64,000 nt of DNA from Nannocystis pusilla (GTDB lineage Bacteria > Myxococcota_A > Polyangia > Nannocystales > Nannocystaceae): contig NZ_JAIRAU010000059.1 in NCBI RefSeq assembly GCF_020073745.1, positions 248,001 through 312,000 of the forward strand, read 5' to 3'. The notes beneath the pieces were generated by a model, which was not told the DNA's origin, made no database searches, and was given only the letters and a program-made list of their open reading frames with translations. Position numbers and translations under genes: made by a program. Shown here one piece after another: positions 42,834 to 50,993 of this stretch. Position 1 is the stretch's first letter, and the number at the start of each line of letters is the position of its first letter.

Positions 42834-42885
42834 GGAAGGGACATGTCCCTTCCGTCCTTGCGCGAAGGACATGTCCCCGAGGACC
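42834..42885. repeat. Palindrome cluster with a perfect 20-bp copy
   Basis: GGAAGGGACATGTCCCTTCC (42834-42853) is a perfect 20-bp palindrome. It is followed by a second unit with GAAGGACATGTCC and a GGACC arm. The cluster lies between the convergent lipoprotein and metal exporter genes and could end transcription of both. Confidence 0.75.
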
Positions 42886-42924
42886 TCCGGGGAGTGACGG
42901 GCCCGCGCGAGCGACCGGCGAGCT

Positions 42925-43890
42925 TCAGTGCGCGTGGCCGTGGCCGTGGCCGTGGCTGTGCGCGTGGGTGCGGACCCGGGCCAGCTGCTCGTCGAACAGC
43001 GGGCACTGGCGCTGGGCGCAGGGGCCGGGGTCGTCGATCTGCAGGGTGGTGTGGACGACGCCGAGGTGCTCGCGCAGGACGTGCTCGGCGCGGGCCAGCA
43101 GGTCGCCGGGGGCGACACCTGGCTCCGGGACCAGGTGAGCGGTGAGCACCGGCGAGCCGCCGACGCTCCACAGGTGGAGCTCGTGGATCTCCGACACCCC
43201 GGCGAGGCCGCGCAGCTCGGCCTCGACGCGCTCCTGCGGGAGATCGGTCGGGGCGAAGTCGAGGAGGGCGCGGGTGGCGTCGCGCAGGACGCCCCAGGCG
43301 CTGAAGAGGACGAGGACGGCGATCCCGAGGCTGAGGATCGAGTCGGCGGCGTGGAGCGCCCACATCGAGGCGAGCACGGCGGCGACGATCGCCCCGAGCG
43401 AGCCGAGGGCGTCGGCGAGCATGTGGATCAGGGCGCCGCGGATGTTGATGTTGTCGCCGCCGGTGCGGGCGAGGTACCAGGCCGAGGCGAGGTTGACGAC
43501 GAGGCCGGCGGTGCCGACGACGAGGACGGGCTCGGGCTCGAAGTGGGTGTCGCCGCTGGTGAGGCGGGCGATCGCGCTGTGGACGATGAGGGCGCAGGCG
43601 AACGCGAGGAACAGGGCGTTGGCGAAGGCCCCGAGGGCCTCGGCGCGGGCGAACCCGTAGGTGCGGCCCTGGACGGCCGGACGCAGGGCGAACTCGGAGG
43701 CGAGCAGGGCGAGCGCGAGGGCGGCGACGTCGCTGACCATGTGCGCGGCGTCGGACAGCAGCGCCAGCGAGCCGCTGACGAAGGCGATGACCGTCTCGAG
43801 GCCGAGGAACGCGAGATTGAGGGCGAGCGCCACGCGTAGGGCGCGGCGGGCGCGTTCTCGCGGAGCCCGCGACGGTGGAGCGGTGCCCAT
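42925..43890 (-). CDS. CDF-family metal cation exporter
   Basis: A 321-residue cation diffusion facilitator of the CzcD/ZitB type, exchanging Zn(II) or a similar ion for protons. Six membrane helices (residues about 18-210) carry the transport-site motifs SDAAHMVSD and HMLADALG. A ferredoxin-like cytoplasmic domain (GVSEIHELHLWSVGG) and a His-rich C-terminal tail (HAHSHGHGHGHAH) follow, the latter suggesting zinc binding. ATG 43890. No regulator is adjacent. Confidence 0.93.
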   Translation of the reverse strand: MGTAPPSRAPRERARRALRVALALNLAFLGLETVIAFVSGSLALLSDAAHMVSDVAALALALLASEFALRPAVQGRTYGFARAEALGAFANALFLAFACALIVHSAIARLTSGDTHFEPEPVLVVGTAGLVVNLASAWYLARTGGDNINIRGALIHMLADALGSLGAIVAAVLASMWALHAADSILSLGIAVLVLFSAWGVLRDATRALLDFAPTDLPQERVEAELRGLAGVSEIHELHLWSVGGSPVLTAHLVPEPGVAPGDLLARAEHVLREHLGVVHTTLQIDDPGPCAQRQCPLFDEQLARVRTHAHSHGHGHGHAH

Positions 43891-43955
43891 GTTCCTGGGA
43901 TCACGCCGACTCGCCGGGATGTCAAGCGAACGCGTCTACGAGCGCGCCCGGCGAC

Positions 43956-43985
43956 CAAAAGCCGCGGCCCCGAGGACCGGGCCGC
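43956..43985 (-). terminator. Minus-strand terminator after element copy 1
   Basis: GCGGCCC/GGGCCGC stem, followed on the minus strand by GGCTTTTGG. Confidence 0.55.
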
Positions 43986-44039
43986 ACGCGGCGGGGAGGT
44001 CGTCGGGGCCGCATGTGCTGGGCGCGGCGGCGGAGCTTT

Positions 44040-44270
44040 CTACCTCATGACCTGGGACATGGAAGGCTCACTGGATTCACCGCCGAGGTACCGGTCGCAT
44101 CGCGCACGGAACCCCGATCGGCGAGGTTGAACCAGCCCGTCGCGATGCGACCGGTACCTCGGCGATCAGTGAATCCTGGAACAGCCTTCCTTGTGATGAA
44201 TGGCGTGAAGAACGCTCGGGCGGCGCAACGCCGCCCCGGTGCAGAGCACCGAGCTAGACCTGACCTCCTT
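44040..44270 (-). ncRNA. Structured element copy 1, retron msr-msd-like
   Basis: Minus-strand reading, 5' to 3': GGTCT-AGC-TCG (AGC as in retron branch sites), two short hairpins (GGTGC-TCT-GCACC and GGGCGGCG-TTG-CGCCGCCC) enclosed by GCTCG/CGAGC, then one long hairpin: an outer GGAAGGCT/AGCCTTCC stem, an 8-bp stem (44073-44080 with 44169-44176), a perfect 24-bp stem (44081-44104 with 44141-44164) and a conserved 36-nt loop. A T-run terminator lies downstream on the same strand. Flanking a1/a2-type pairing is weak in this copy. Strand and identity are inferred; the plus strand folds equally well. Confidence 0.5.
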
Positions 44271-44303
44271 CGCGCGCGCGCAGCACGAGGGGGACAGTAC
44301 CAG

Positions 44304-44342
44304 AAAAAGCGACGGCCGGGGAGCTCGTCGCTCCTCGGCCGT
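44304..44342 (-). terminator. Minus-strand terminator after element copy 2
   Basis: ACGGCCGAGGAGC-type stem (44312-44324 with 44330-44342, one wobble), followed on the minus strand by CGCTTTTTC. Confidence 0.6.
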
Positions 44343-44363
44343 GCGTGCATCGTGACCAGTTGT

Positions 44364-44601
44364 GGAGGGTCTACCTCAAGACCTGGGACATGGAAGGCTC
44401 ACTGAACTCGCCGTCCGTACCCCATACGGGCCGCGCACGGAACCACGATTGGCGAGGTTGTACCAGCCCGTCGCGGCCCGTATGGGGTACGGACGATCAG
44501 CGACGTTCTGGAATAGCCTTCCTTGTGATGGACGGTGGGGAAGACGCTCGGGCGGCGCAACGCCGCCCCGCTGCAGAGCAGCGAGCTAGACCTGCCCTCC
44601 T
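44364..44601 (-). ncRNA. Structured element copy 2, retron msr-msd-like
   Basis: Same plan as copy 1, 331 nt away. The flanks, outer stem and loop (GGAACC, CGAT, GGCGAGGTTG, CCAGCCCGT) are almost identical, but the 24-bp stem (44412-44435 with 44472-44495) has a different sequence that is again perfectly complementary. The small hairpin shows a compensating change too (GTGC/GCAC in copy 1, CTGC/GCAG here). Ends GGAGGG-CA-GGTCTA and TAGACC-CTCC can pair (about 10 bp with a bulge), like retron a1/a2. No reverse transcriptase is encoded in the window, so an enzyme in trans would be needed. Confidence 0.5.
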
Positions 44602-44647
44602 GTGACTGGACCACGAGGCACGAACAGCTTCCTACCACAGGGCCGCG

Positions 44648-44669
44648 GAGCCTGAAAAGGCTCTCTTTT
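44648..44669 (+). terminator. Stem-loop with plus-strand T-run
   Basis: GAGCC-TGAAAA-GGCTC followed by TCTTTT, itself nested in a GGGCCGCG/CGCGGCCC stem (44640-44679). It lies just after the end of the minus-strand gene at 44697, so it may serve either strand. Confidence 0.5.
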
Positions 44670-44696
44670 CGCGCGGCCCGTGCACATGCAAGCAGG

Positions 44697-45413
44697 TCAA
44701 TCGGGGTAGGCGCGGATCCGGACCTCGAGGCGGCGGAACCCGGCGATGCCGCCGAAGCTCGCGCCGATCTGCACGACCTCGACCGTCTCGAGCATGTCGG
44801 GGAACTTGACCGAGGGCGGCGGCAACTTCTTGAGCGCGTCGGCGAAGGCCTCGTCGAACGAGAGCTTGTTCGAGTAGCCGATCGCCTCGCGGTAGCGGAC
44901 GGCGATGTCGCCGAGGATGCCGGCCTTCTCGCTGGCGGTCAGCGGCCGCGACTCGACCGGCGCGGCGCTCTCGAGGGTCGGCGGTTGGGTGTCGAAGCCG
45001 GACGGCGGCGGGGGCGGGATCGGGCCGCCCGCATCGCCGTCGTTGTCGGGCAGGGTGACCTCGACGTCGCCGCCGCTGAGGCTGAGGACGATGTCGACGA
45101 GGTCGTCGCGCGTGAACTCGACGTTCACGTCGTCGAGGCCCTCCTTGTGGCGCACGCGGATGAAGTCGGGCGGACGGCCGATGCTGAAGATCTCGCCGTA
45201 GCGGAACGGCGTGGCCTTCGGCGGCGTCTCGGCGGCGGTGGCCCGCGGGCGGTGCGTGAGCGCGAAGGTCGGGATGCCCTCGCCGGCCTGGTGGCCGATG
45301 TCGATCTCGTATTCGGTCGACGGCAGCTCGCCCTCGGCGACGATCAAGAGCTGACTGTGAGAATAAAACGCGTGAAGGTTGGTGCGGGCGGCGTACTCGC
45401 GTTGTTCAGTCAT
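44697..45413 (-). CDS. Hypothetical protein, 238 residues
   Basis: No family recognised. It begins MTEQREYAARTNLHAFYSHSQ and appears to be a soluble protein: a beta-rich N-terminal half (residues 20-125), a Pro-rich linker (PPPPPSGFDTQ) and a helical C-terminal half ending with a beta hairpin (VEVVQIGASFGG, RLEVRIRAYPD). No signal peptide or membrane helix. ATG 45413. Confidence 0.7.
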   Translation of the reverse strand: MTEQREYAARTNLHAFYSHSQLLIVAEGELPSTEYEIDIGHQAGEGIPTFALTHRPRATAAETPPKATPFRYGEIFSIGRPPDFIRVRHKEGLDDVNVEFTRDDLVDIVLSLSGGDVEVTLPDNDGDAGGPIPPPPPSGFDTQPPTLESAAPVESRPLTASEKAGILGDIAVRYREAIGYSNKLSFDEAFADALKKLPPPSVKFPDMLETVEVVQIGASFGGIAGFRRLEVRIRAYPD

Positions 45414-45507
45414 GACTCTGGGGTCCCCGACTCCGACAGGATAACAGACCGGCCCGGGGAAAACTCCCTGCGCGATCTCGCTTCGTGAAAGTGGCGTTCA
45501 GGGCCGG

Positions 45508-45975
45508 TCAGGGCGCCTCGGCGGCGCAGTCGGCGGTGGCGCACAGGCGGATGGCGTCGGCGCTGACGCGGAAGGCGGCCGTCGTGCTGCCGTCGAGCTC
45601 GCCGCCCGCGAGGCCGTGGCGGACCTCGACCCGCGCGATGCCCTCCTGCGCCGGCCGCAGCGGCCAGGTGTTGCTCGCGGTCTCTCCGGCAGCGACCTCC
45701 GCCGTCCAGCTCGCGGGGCCGGCGAGCTCGAAGCCGTCAGGCCGCAGTTCGACGGCGACGGCGCCGACGCTGCCGCTGCCGCCGCCGTGCAGCTCGGCGG
45801 AGATCTCGAGCGTCCGACCCTCGCGCAATTCGTATCGCAACGTCAGGTCCACCGTCGCCTCGGCTCGCTGGATCTGCGCGCGCCCGGCCAGCGTCCGCGG
45901 CCCCGGCGGCGGGGCTGGGCTGTGAGCGCATCCGAGGACCAGCAGGAGCGGGAGGGCGACGAGACGGGCGGGCAC
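45508..45975 (-). CDS. Small lipoprotein with beta-sandwich-like domain
   Basis: A 155-residue predicted lipoprotein: signal peptide ALPLLLVLGC (lipobox LVLGC, Cys 16), then a beta-rich body with alternating strands (TVDLTLRYELREGRTLEISAEL-type pattern) and a C-terminal Cys pair (LCATADC). It resembles LEA14/water-stress-type sandwich proteins only in overall pattern; no motif confirms that. The start is GTG 45975. Confidence 0.65.
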   Translation of the reverse strand: MPARLVALPLLLVLGCAHSPAPPPGPRTLAGRAQIQRAEATVDLTLRYELREGRTLEISAELHGGGSGSVGAVAVELRPDGFELAGPASWTAEVAAGETASNTWPLRPAQEGIARVEVRHGLAGGELDGSTTAAFRVSADAIRLCATADCAAEAP

Positions 45976-46015
45976 GGCGGGGCGAAGGGTAGCGTGGTTC
46001 GCGGGTCGGAATCAG

Positions 46016-46031
46016 ATGTCCGAAGAGACAG
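46016..46031. repeat. Dispersed palindrome, intergenic
   Basis: ATGTCCGAAGAGACAG between the small lipoprotein start and the sthA end. Confidence 0.65.
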
Positions 46032-46214
46032 CCTCCGCGAGGAGCGCGAATTCGATCGCGGCCCGGGCCGCGACCTGGCGCGAGGGCAGCAGGAAGAGGG
46101 GCGCCCGGGCGTGGCGAGGCCGGCGAGGTGCAGCGCCGATCTCGCGGCTCGCAGGTCGTGCTCGGGGCCTCGAGCGCGGCGACGGTGGCGAGGTGTTCGA
46201 GCGGCGCCGAGGCC

Positions 46215-47684
46215 TCAGAACACGCGGTTGTAGCCGTTGAGGGCGGCGACGCGGTAGGCCTCGGCCATGGTCGGATAGTTGAAGGTGGTGTTGATGAAGT
46301 AGCGCAGGTTGTTGGCCTCGCCGGCCTGGGCCATGATCGCCTGGCCGATGTGGATGATCTCGGCGGCCTGATCGCCGAAGCAGTGGACGCCGAGGATCTG
46401 CAGGGTCTCGCGGTGGAACAGCAGCTTGAGCACGCCGACGCGGATGCCGGTGATCTGGGCGCGGGCGAGGTTGCGGAACAGGGCGTGGCCGACCTCGTAA
46501 GGCACGCCCTCCTGGGTCAGCTCGCGCTCGGTGCGGCCGACCGAGCTGATCTCGGGGTCGGTGTAGATGCCGGTCGGGATGTCCTTGACGAGCCGCGCGT
46601 CGCACTCGCCGTGGAGCAGGTGCGTCATGGCGAAGCGCCCCTGGTCGTAGGCGGCGGAGGCGAGGCTCGGCGGGCCGACGACGTCGCCGACGGCGTAGAT
46701 GTGCGGGTGGACGCGGGTGCGGTAGACGTCGTCGACGTCGATCTGGCCGCGGCCGTTGGGCACGATGCCGATGGTGTCGAGGCCCATGTCGTGGGTGTTG
46801 CCGGTGCGCCCGTTGGCCCACAGCAAGATGTCGCTGCGCAGCTTCTTGCCCGACTTGAGGTGGACGACGACGCCGTCGGGCAGCGGCTCGATGCGCTCGT
46901 AGGTCTCGTTGTGGCGGATCAGCACGCCCTGGTCGCGCAGGTGGTAGGAGAGCGCGTCGATGATCTCGTCGTCGAGGAAGGCGAGCAGCTTGTCGCGGTT
47001 GTTGACGAGGTTGACCTTCATCTCGAGGCCGCGGAAGATCGAGGCGTACTCGCAGCCGACGACGCCGGCGCCGTAGATGGTGATCGACTGCGGCGGCCGC
47101 TCGAGGCCGTGGTGGCCGAGGCCGAGGATCGTGTCGCTGTCGAAGATCCGCGGGTGGCGGAAGTCGACGTCGGGCGGACGGTAGGGGCGCGAGCCGGTGG
47201 CGATGACGATGCCGCCGGCGTGCAGGCGCGGGCGGGCGCCGCCGGGCTCCTCGACCTCGATGGTGTGCGGGTCGGCGAAGCGCGCGTGGCCGGTGAAGAC
47301 CTCGACGTGGTTGCGGTGGTAGAAGCCGCGGCGCAGCTCGACCTGGCTGTCGATGATCCGCCGCGCGCCGGTGAGGAGCTGCGGGAAGGTGATGACGCGA
47401 CCGGCGACGAGGTCGGCGAACAGCGGGTTCTGACGCACGCTCTTGAGCGCGCGGACGGCCTCTCGCAGGGCCTTGCTGGGGATCGTGCCGAGGTGGGTGC
47501 AGGCGCCGCCGACCGCCCGGTAGCGCTCGACGAGGGCGACCCGCCGCCCGGCCTTGGCCGCGAGCATGGCCGCCCCCTCGCCGCCAGGGCCGGAGCCGAG
47601 GACGACGACGTCGAAGTCGAGGCCGCTGTGTCGGTCGGCGGACAAACCAGATGGCGAAGAGGACAGGTGGGCTTCGGCGGACAC
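46215..47684 (-). CDS. sthA: Soluble NAD(P) transhydrogenase SthA
   Basis: A 489-residue flavoprotein that transfers hydride between NADPH and NAD+. It has the FAD-binding GSGPGGEGAA, the SthA-type sequence GGACTHLGTIPSKALREAV (only one Cys, as in the Si-specific transhydrogenases rather than disulfide reductases), the NAD-binding GAGVVGCEYASIF, and FAD-site YAVGDVVGPPSLASAAYDQG. GTG 47684 was chosen: it has GAGGAG about 9 nt upstream. The short variable N-terminus contains a palindrome (SSSPSG). Confidence 0.92.
   Translation of the reverse strand: MSAEAHLSSSPSGLSADRHSGLDFDVVVLGSGPGGEGAAMLAAKAGRRVALVERYRAVGGACTHLGTIPSKALREAVRALKSVRQNPLFADLVAGRVITFPQLLTGARRIIDSQVELRRGFYHRNHVEVFTGHARFADPHTIEVEEPGGARPRLHAGGIVIATGSRPYRPPDVDFRHPRIFDSDTILGLGHHGLERPPQSITIYGAGVVGCEYASIFRGLEMKVNLVNNRDKLLAFLDDEIIDALSYHLRDQGVLIRHNETYERIEPLPDGVVVHLKSGKKLRSDILLWANGRTGNTHDMGLDTIGIVPNGRGQIDVDDVYRTRVHPHIYAVGDVVGPPSLASAAYDQGRFAMTHLLHGECDARLVKDIPTGIYTDPEISSVGRTERELTQEGVPYEVGHALFRNLARAQITGIRVGVLKLLFHRETLQILGVHCFGDQAAEIIHIGQAIMAQAGEANNLRYFINTTFNYPTMAEAYRVAALNGYNRVF
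47651..47667. repeat. Dispersed palindrome near sthA start
   Basis: ATGGCGAAGAGGACAGG, degenerate left arm, within the first 12 codons. Confidence 0.45.
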
Positions 47685-47926
47685 GCGCGGGCTCCTCGTG
47701 GGCCGCAAGCTTACCAGGCCGCGACGCGCGTGCAGGTGACCCCGCGCCGGCTGCCAGCACGCGTTCCACGCGGAGCCGCGGAGAGCGCTCGCCCGCTGCT
47801 CGAGCGGAGCGCGAGGTTCGTGACGCGTCGCGCAGGCTGCGAGCGAGCGCCCGAGCCGCGGCGCAGCGGGCGAGCGGGCCGGGGCTCAGGGGGATGAACG
47901 AGCGAGGGCGGCGAGGCCGGTGCGCG

Positions 47927-48922
47927 TCACGACGGCGGGATGTGCTCGGGGACCCAGCGCATGCCCATGCCGGCGGGCAGCTTGAGCTCGACCTCGCGGT
48001 CGAGCACGATCGCGCTGATCTTCTGGCCGTCGACGATGGTGCCGTTGAGGCTGGCGGTGTCGACGGCCCAGATGTCGCCGCCGTCGAGCAGCAGGACCAG
48101 GTGGACGCGCGACAGGCTGTGGCTGGCGCCGGCCAGCTGGCAGCGCTCGTAGCGGCCGATCAGCATGCCGCGCTCGAGGTCCTCGGACGAGACGCGGTGG
48201 GCGATCTGGGTGTTCTCGGCCGAGAGCAGGATGGTCCCGACGACATGTCCTCCGGCACCTGGCTTTGCGCGCAGGTGCTGGGCGGCCGGGAGCAACGTCA
48301 TGTAGGTGTGACGGCGGCCGCGGCCGGCCGGCGGGCGCCGCTGCTCGCGGTTGGCCCGCTCGGGGATCCGGTGGTCGAGGTAGACGCGCTCGGGGAACGA
48401 CTGCCAGGTGACGTCGGCGCTGGCGTCCCAGCGGCTCGGCGCCAGCGAACCGGTCGGGAACAGGAACAGCTGGTAGCCGAGCACGTGCACGAACAGCGGG
48501 CCCTCGGCCAGCACCGACTTGCACACCTGGCCGTCCTCGGTGCGGAAGGTGTTGGAGGAGTCGAGGTCGATGAGGCGCACGCGGGCCTCGCCGATGCCCT
48601 GCTGGCTGACGCGCACGAGCGCGTGGCGCAGCGAGATGTCCTCGTCGTGGAGGGTGAGCGCGCAGCACTCGTGGCGGCCGATCACGCCGAAGGCGCCCTG
48701 CTCGCTGAGGATCGGCAGGTGGACGTAGGCGGCGAGCTTGCCGTTCTCGCGGGCCGCGACGCACAGCAGGCCGTCCTTGTCGAAGGCGCTGTAGATCGGA
48801 TAGAGCTCGCGGAACATCGCCTTGAAGGTCGCGGCGAACGAGGCCTTCGGCTCGACCGGCGCGGCGAGGATGCGGGTCGCCCGGCTCGGCTTGTCGTCGT
48901 CTTCTTCGTGGGCCTCGGCCAT
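47927..48922 (-). CDS. Protein with two FHA domains
   Basis: A 331-residue cytoplasmic protein with two forkhead-associated domains that bind phosphothreonine peptides. FHA 1 has GVIGRHECCALTLHDEDISLRHA-type residues and LDSSNTFRTEDG; FHA 2 has LIGRYERCQL, SLSRVHLVL and DTASLNGTIVDG. A charged N-terminus (EAHEEDDDKPSRATRI) has a Thr that could be phosphorylated. It may work with Hanks kinases and the PP2C phosphatase, which is 30 kb away. ATG 48922. Confidence 0.88.
   Translation of the reverse strand: MAEAHEEDDDKPSRATRILAAPVEPKASFAATFKAMFRELYPIYSAFDKDGLLCVAARENGKLAAYVHLPILSEQGAFGVIGRHECCALTLHDEDISLRHALVRVSQQGIGEARVRLIDLDSSNTFRTEDGQVCKSVLAEGPLFVHVLGYQLFLFPTGSLAPSRWDASADVTWQSFPERVYLDHRIPERANREQRRPPAGRGRRHTYMTLLPAAQHLRAKPGAGGHVVGTILLSAENTQIAHRVSSEDLERGMLIGRYERCQLAGASHSLSRVHLVLLLDGGDIWAVDTASLNGTIVDGQKISAIVLDREVELKLPAGMGMRWVPEHIPPS
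48244..48262. repeat. Dispersed palindrome, weak copy in FHA gene
   Basis: CATGTCCTCCGGCACCTGG, encoding GAGGHVVG in the linker between the FHA domains. Confidence 0.4.
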
Positions 48923-49014
48923 CCCGGCGATGATAGCCGGCGCGATCGGTCGCTGCGCGGGCGAATTTGCGCTCTCCGCGTGCGTTCGCCGGCCGGGCGC
49001 AGTAGGGTGGTGTC

Positions 49015-49422
49015 GTGTCTCCGGGGCGAGAGGACATCGCGGGCCGCTGGCAGCGCGAGGCCGTCCGCGGCGCCGCGGCCCCGTTCGGGCTCGCCTGCGC
49101 GGCCCTGCCGGTGCTCGACCTGTGCGAGCAGCACAGCGTGGTCGAGCAGATCGCCGCCGGGCTCCAGGCTGGCGCCCTCCCGGCGGTGCCGGCCGCGGGC
49201 TGGTTGTGGCTCGGGTACTTCGCGGCGGTCGCCGCGGCCGCCGCCTCGCTGCTGACGCGACGAGCCTCACGCGCGCGCTGGCGCCTGCTCGTCGCCTGCG
49301 CGGGGCTGCACGGCTGCTACGCGCTCGCCACCGGGCTGCGCGCCGCCGTGCTCGTCAGCCTGGGGCTGTTCGCCTGGAGCTTCGTCGCGCTGCGGGCCGC
49401 GGACGCGCTCGAGCGCGGGTGA
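49015..49422 (+). CDS. Small membrane protein, hypothetical
   Basis: A 135-residue protein with three hydrophobic segments (WLWLGYFAAVAAAAASLL, LLVACAGLHGCYALATG, AAVLVSLGLFAWSFVAL). No family recognised. The GTG start at 49015 diverges from the FHA gene across 92 nt. Coding potential is plausible but not proven. Confidence 0.5.
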   Translation: MSPGREDIAGRWQREAVRGAAAPFGLACAALPVLDLCEQHSVVEQIAAGLQAGALPAVPAAGWLWLGYFAAVAAAAASLLTRRASRARWRLLVACAGLHGCYALATGLRAAVLVSLGLFAWSFVALRAADALERG

Positions 49423-49441
49423 TCGGCCGCCGATTCGGCGG

Positions 49442-49486
49442 CTGTCCGGAGGGGCATGTCTTTCGGGGAATGTCTGTTCGGGCATG
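49442..49486. repeat. Intergenic cluster of three palindromes
   Basis: CTGTCCGGAGGGGCATG, CATGTCTTTCGGGGAATG and ATGTCTGTTCGGGCATG overlap end to end; decayed half-copies (GAACATG, TCATGTCGCGGG) continue to about 49540. The cluster lies between convergent genes. Confidence 0.7.
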
Positions 49487-49560
49487 AGCGAGAGAACATG
49501 CTCGAATCGTCATGTCGCGGGAATGCGGGCGGCGACCAGCGCTCGCGGCTCGTGGCGCCG

Positions 49561-50154
49561 CTATTGCGGCGCGGAGGCCATCGGCGAGGGGTCGCGCGGG
49601 CCCTGCACGGTGCCTTCGGGGACGGTGAAGCCGAGCGACTCGACGAGGGCGCGGTCGTAGCCGCCCTCGACCCAGAAGCGCACGACGGGGGGCGGCGGGG
49701 TGAGGCCGAGCTCGGCGATCTGGCGCGGGTCGACGCCGAGGCCGACGAACTCGCCGCCGGCGCTGACCCACGCGGGGTAGCCCTCGCCGGTGGTCTCGCC
49801 GGCGAAGCGGACGGCGGCCAGGTCGCGCAGGCGGCGGCACACGTAGTCGCGGGGGAGGACGGCGAGCCAGAAGGCGCCGCCCTCGCGCAGACGGGCGCGG
49901 GCGACGTCACAGGCGTCGGCCTCGAACTCGGGGACGTCGGCGGGCAGGACCAGCGGGACGAATGGAGCGTCGGGGTCGGCGCGCAGGATGTCGAGCGCGA
50001 CCTTGCTGTACGAACACGTGCCGATGACGAAGACGCGGCCGAGGCCGGGGCGCAGCCAGCGGGCCGGGTCGAGCAGCCAGGTGAGCGCGACGGCGACCAG
50101 GAGGCCGGCGACCAGACCCGCGAACAGAGGGCGGTGGCGGCGCAGCGCGGTCAC
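49561..50154 (-). CDS. Membrane-anchored protein with thioredoxin-like segment
   Basis: A 197-residue protein with one N-terminal membrane helix (FAGLVAGLLVAVALTWLL) and a body containing FVIGTCSYSKVALDILRAD, which resembles a thioredoxin-fold CxxS active site, and a glutaredoxin-like AGETTGEGYPAWVS turn. It may reduce or form disulfides outside the cytoplasm; this is inferred. GTG 50154 overlaps the upstream stop (GTGA). It is the last gene of a three-gene cluster with a secreted Cys-rich peptide. Confidence 0.65.
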   Translation of the reverse strand: MTALRRHRPLFAGLVAGLLVAVALTWLLDPARWLRPGLGRVFVIGTCSYSKVALDILRADPDAPFVPLVLPADVPEFEADACDVARARLREGGAFWLAVLPRDYVCRRLRDLAAVRFAGETTGEGYPAWVSAGGEFVGLGVDPRQIAELGLTPPPPVVRFWVEGGYDRALVESLGFTVPEGTVQGPRDPSPMASAPQ

Positions 50155-50954
50155 AGGGAGGCCATCCACTCGAGCTGCTCGAGCAGGTCTTGCTGGAGAT
50201 CGAGGCTCTGGCGCATCTGCGGGTCGGCGAGGTCGAGGCGGCGCAGCGCCGTGAGGTTGTCGGACACGACCTCGATCTCGGCGCGCAGGCTGGTCTGCCA
50301 CTCCTCGCGGGTGCCGTGCATCGGCAGGCGGATGTCACCGGCCTGGAACGCGCGGTACGTGTCGCTGCCGGTCGGCAGCGGGGTCGGGCGGTCGAGCCAG
50401 GCGTTGCGGGCGATGCAGTCGGCGTAGGCGTGGCAGTCGTCGGTGGCGTCGTCGCCGAGGGTCGGGCGGGCATAGACGACATGGCCTTCGCCGGCGCCCC
50501 GGCGCTCGACGACGACGCTGAGGTCGGCCTTGCACATGCCCTCCATCTGCGCGAGGTGGCGGGCGCTGCAGTGCTCCTTGGCGAGGGCGAACGGGCTGGC
50601 GCCGCCGTGGCGCAGCTTCCACGTCTGCGTCGGGATCCACCTGGGATCGGCCTCGGCCAGGCGGTCGAGGTCCTCGGGGGCCGCGGCGGCGGCGCGGACG
50701 GCCTCGAGGTCGACGTCGCCGAGGACCCAGGCGTCGCCGTCGCGGCGGGCGCCCTTGGTGGCGGCGTCGTAATCCATCGCCTGGACGCCGGCGATCTGCA
50801 GATAGGAGCCGTAGCCGGGGCCGGGCGTGCGGGCGGCGGCGGAGGCTGTCGGGCTGCCGCGGAGGCCGCCGACTCGCTCGCTCGCCGCGTAGGAGAGCAA
50901 CGCGCAGACCGCGGCGAGACCGGCGAAGGTGAAGGCGAGCTTCTTCGATGGCAT
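50151..50954 (-). CDS. Membrane-anchored protein, unknown
   Basis: A 267-residue protein with an N-terminal membrane helix (AFTFAGLAAVCALLSYAA) and an extracytoplasmic body with five or six Cys residues (EHCSARHL, EGMCKADL, DDCHAYADC) and a helical end (DLQQDLLEQLEWM). No family recognised. It lies between the Cys-rich peptide and the thioredoxin-like protein and overlaps the latter, so they probably function together. Confidence 0.72.
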   Translation of the reverse strand: MPSKKLAFTFAGLAAVCALLSYAASERVGGLRGSPTASAAARTPGPGYGSYLQIAGVQAMDYDAATKGARRDGDAWVLGDVDLEAVRAAAAAPEDLDRLAEADPRWIPTQTWKLRHGGASPFALAKEHCSARHLAQMEGMCKADLSVVVERRGAGEGHVVYARPTLGDDATDDCHAYADCIARNAWLDRPTPLPTGSDTYRAFQAGDIRLPMHGTREEWQTSLRAEIEVVSDNLTALRRLDLADPQMRQSLDLQQDLLEQLEWMASL

Positions 50955-50993
50955 ACCGCGAAAGTCAGGTGCTCAAATGGCCAGTGCTCGAGT

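Larger units (their letters stand above)
43891..44696. other. Gene-free stretch with two structured elements
   Basis: About 800 nt without a convincing protein gene. It contains two copies of a structured element with stem-loop terminators (described separately). Confidence 0.7.

Noticed and set aside
44040..44601. Integron attC sites
   Set aside because: In attC sites the ends are conserved and the loop is variable; here loop and ends are conserved and only the stem varies. No integrase gene or cassette layout is present.
44040..44601. Small protein genes over the structured elements
   Set aside because: Short frames exist but are broken by the variable stems and have no ribosome site or conserved residues between the two copies.
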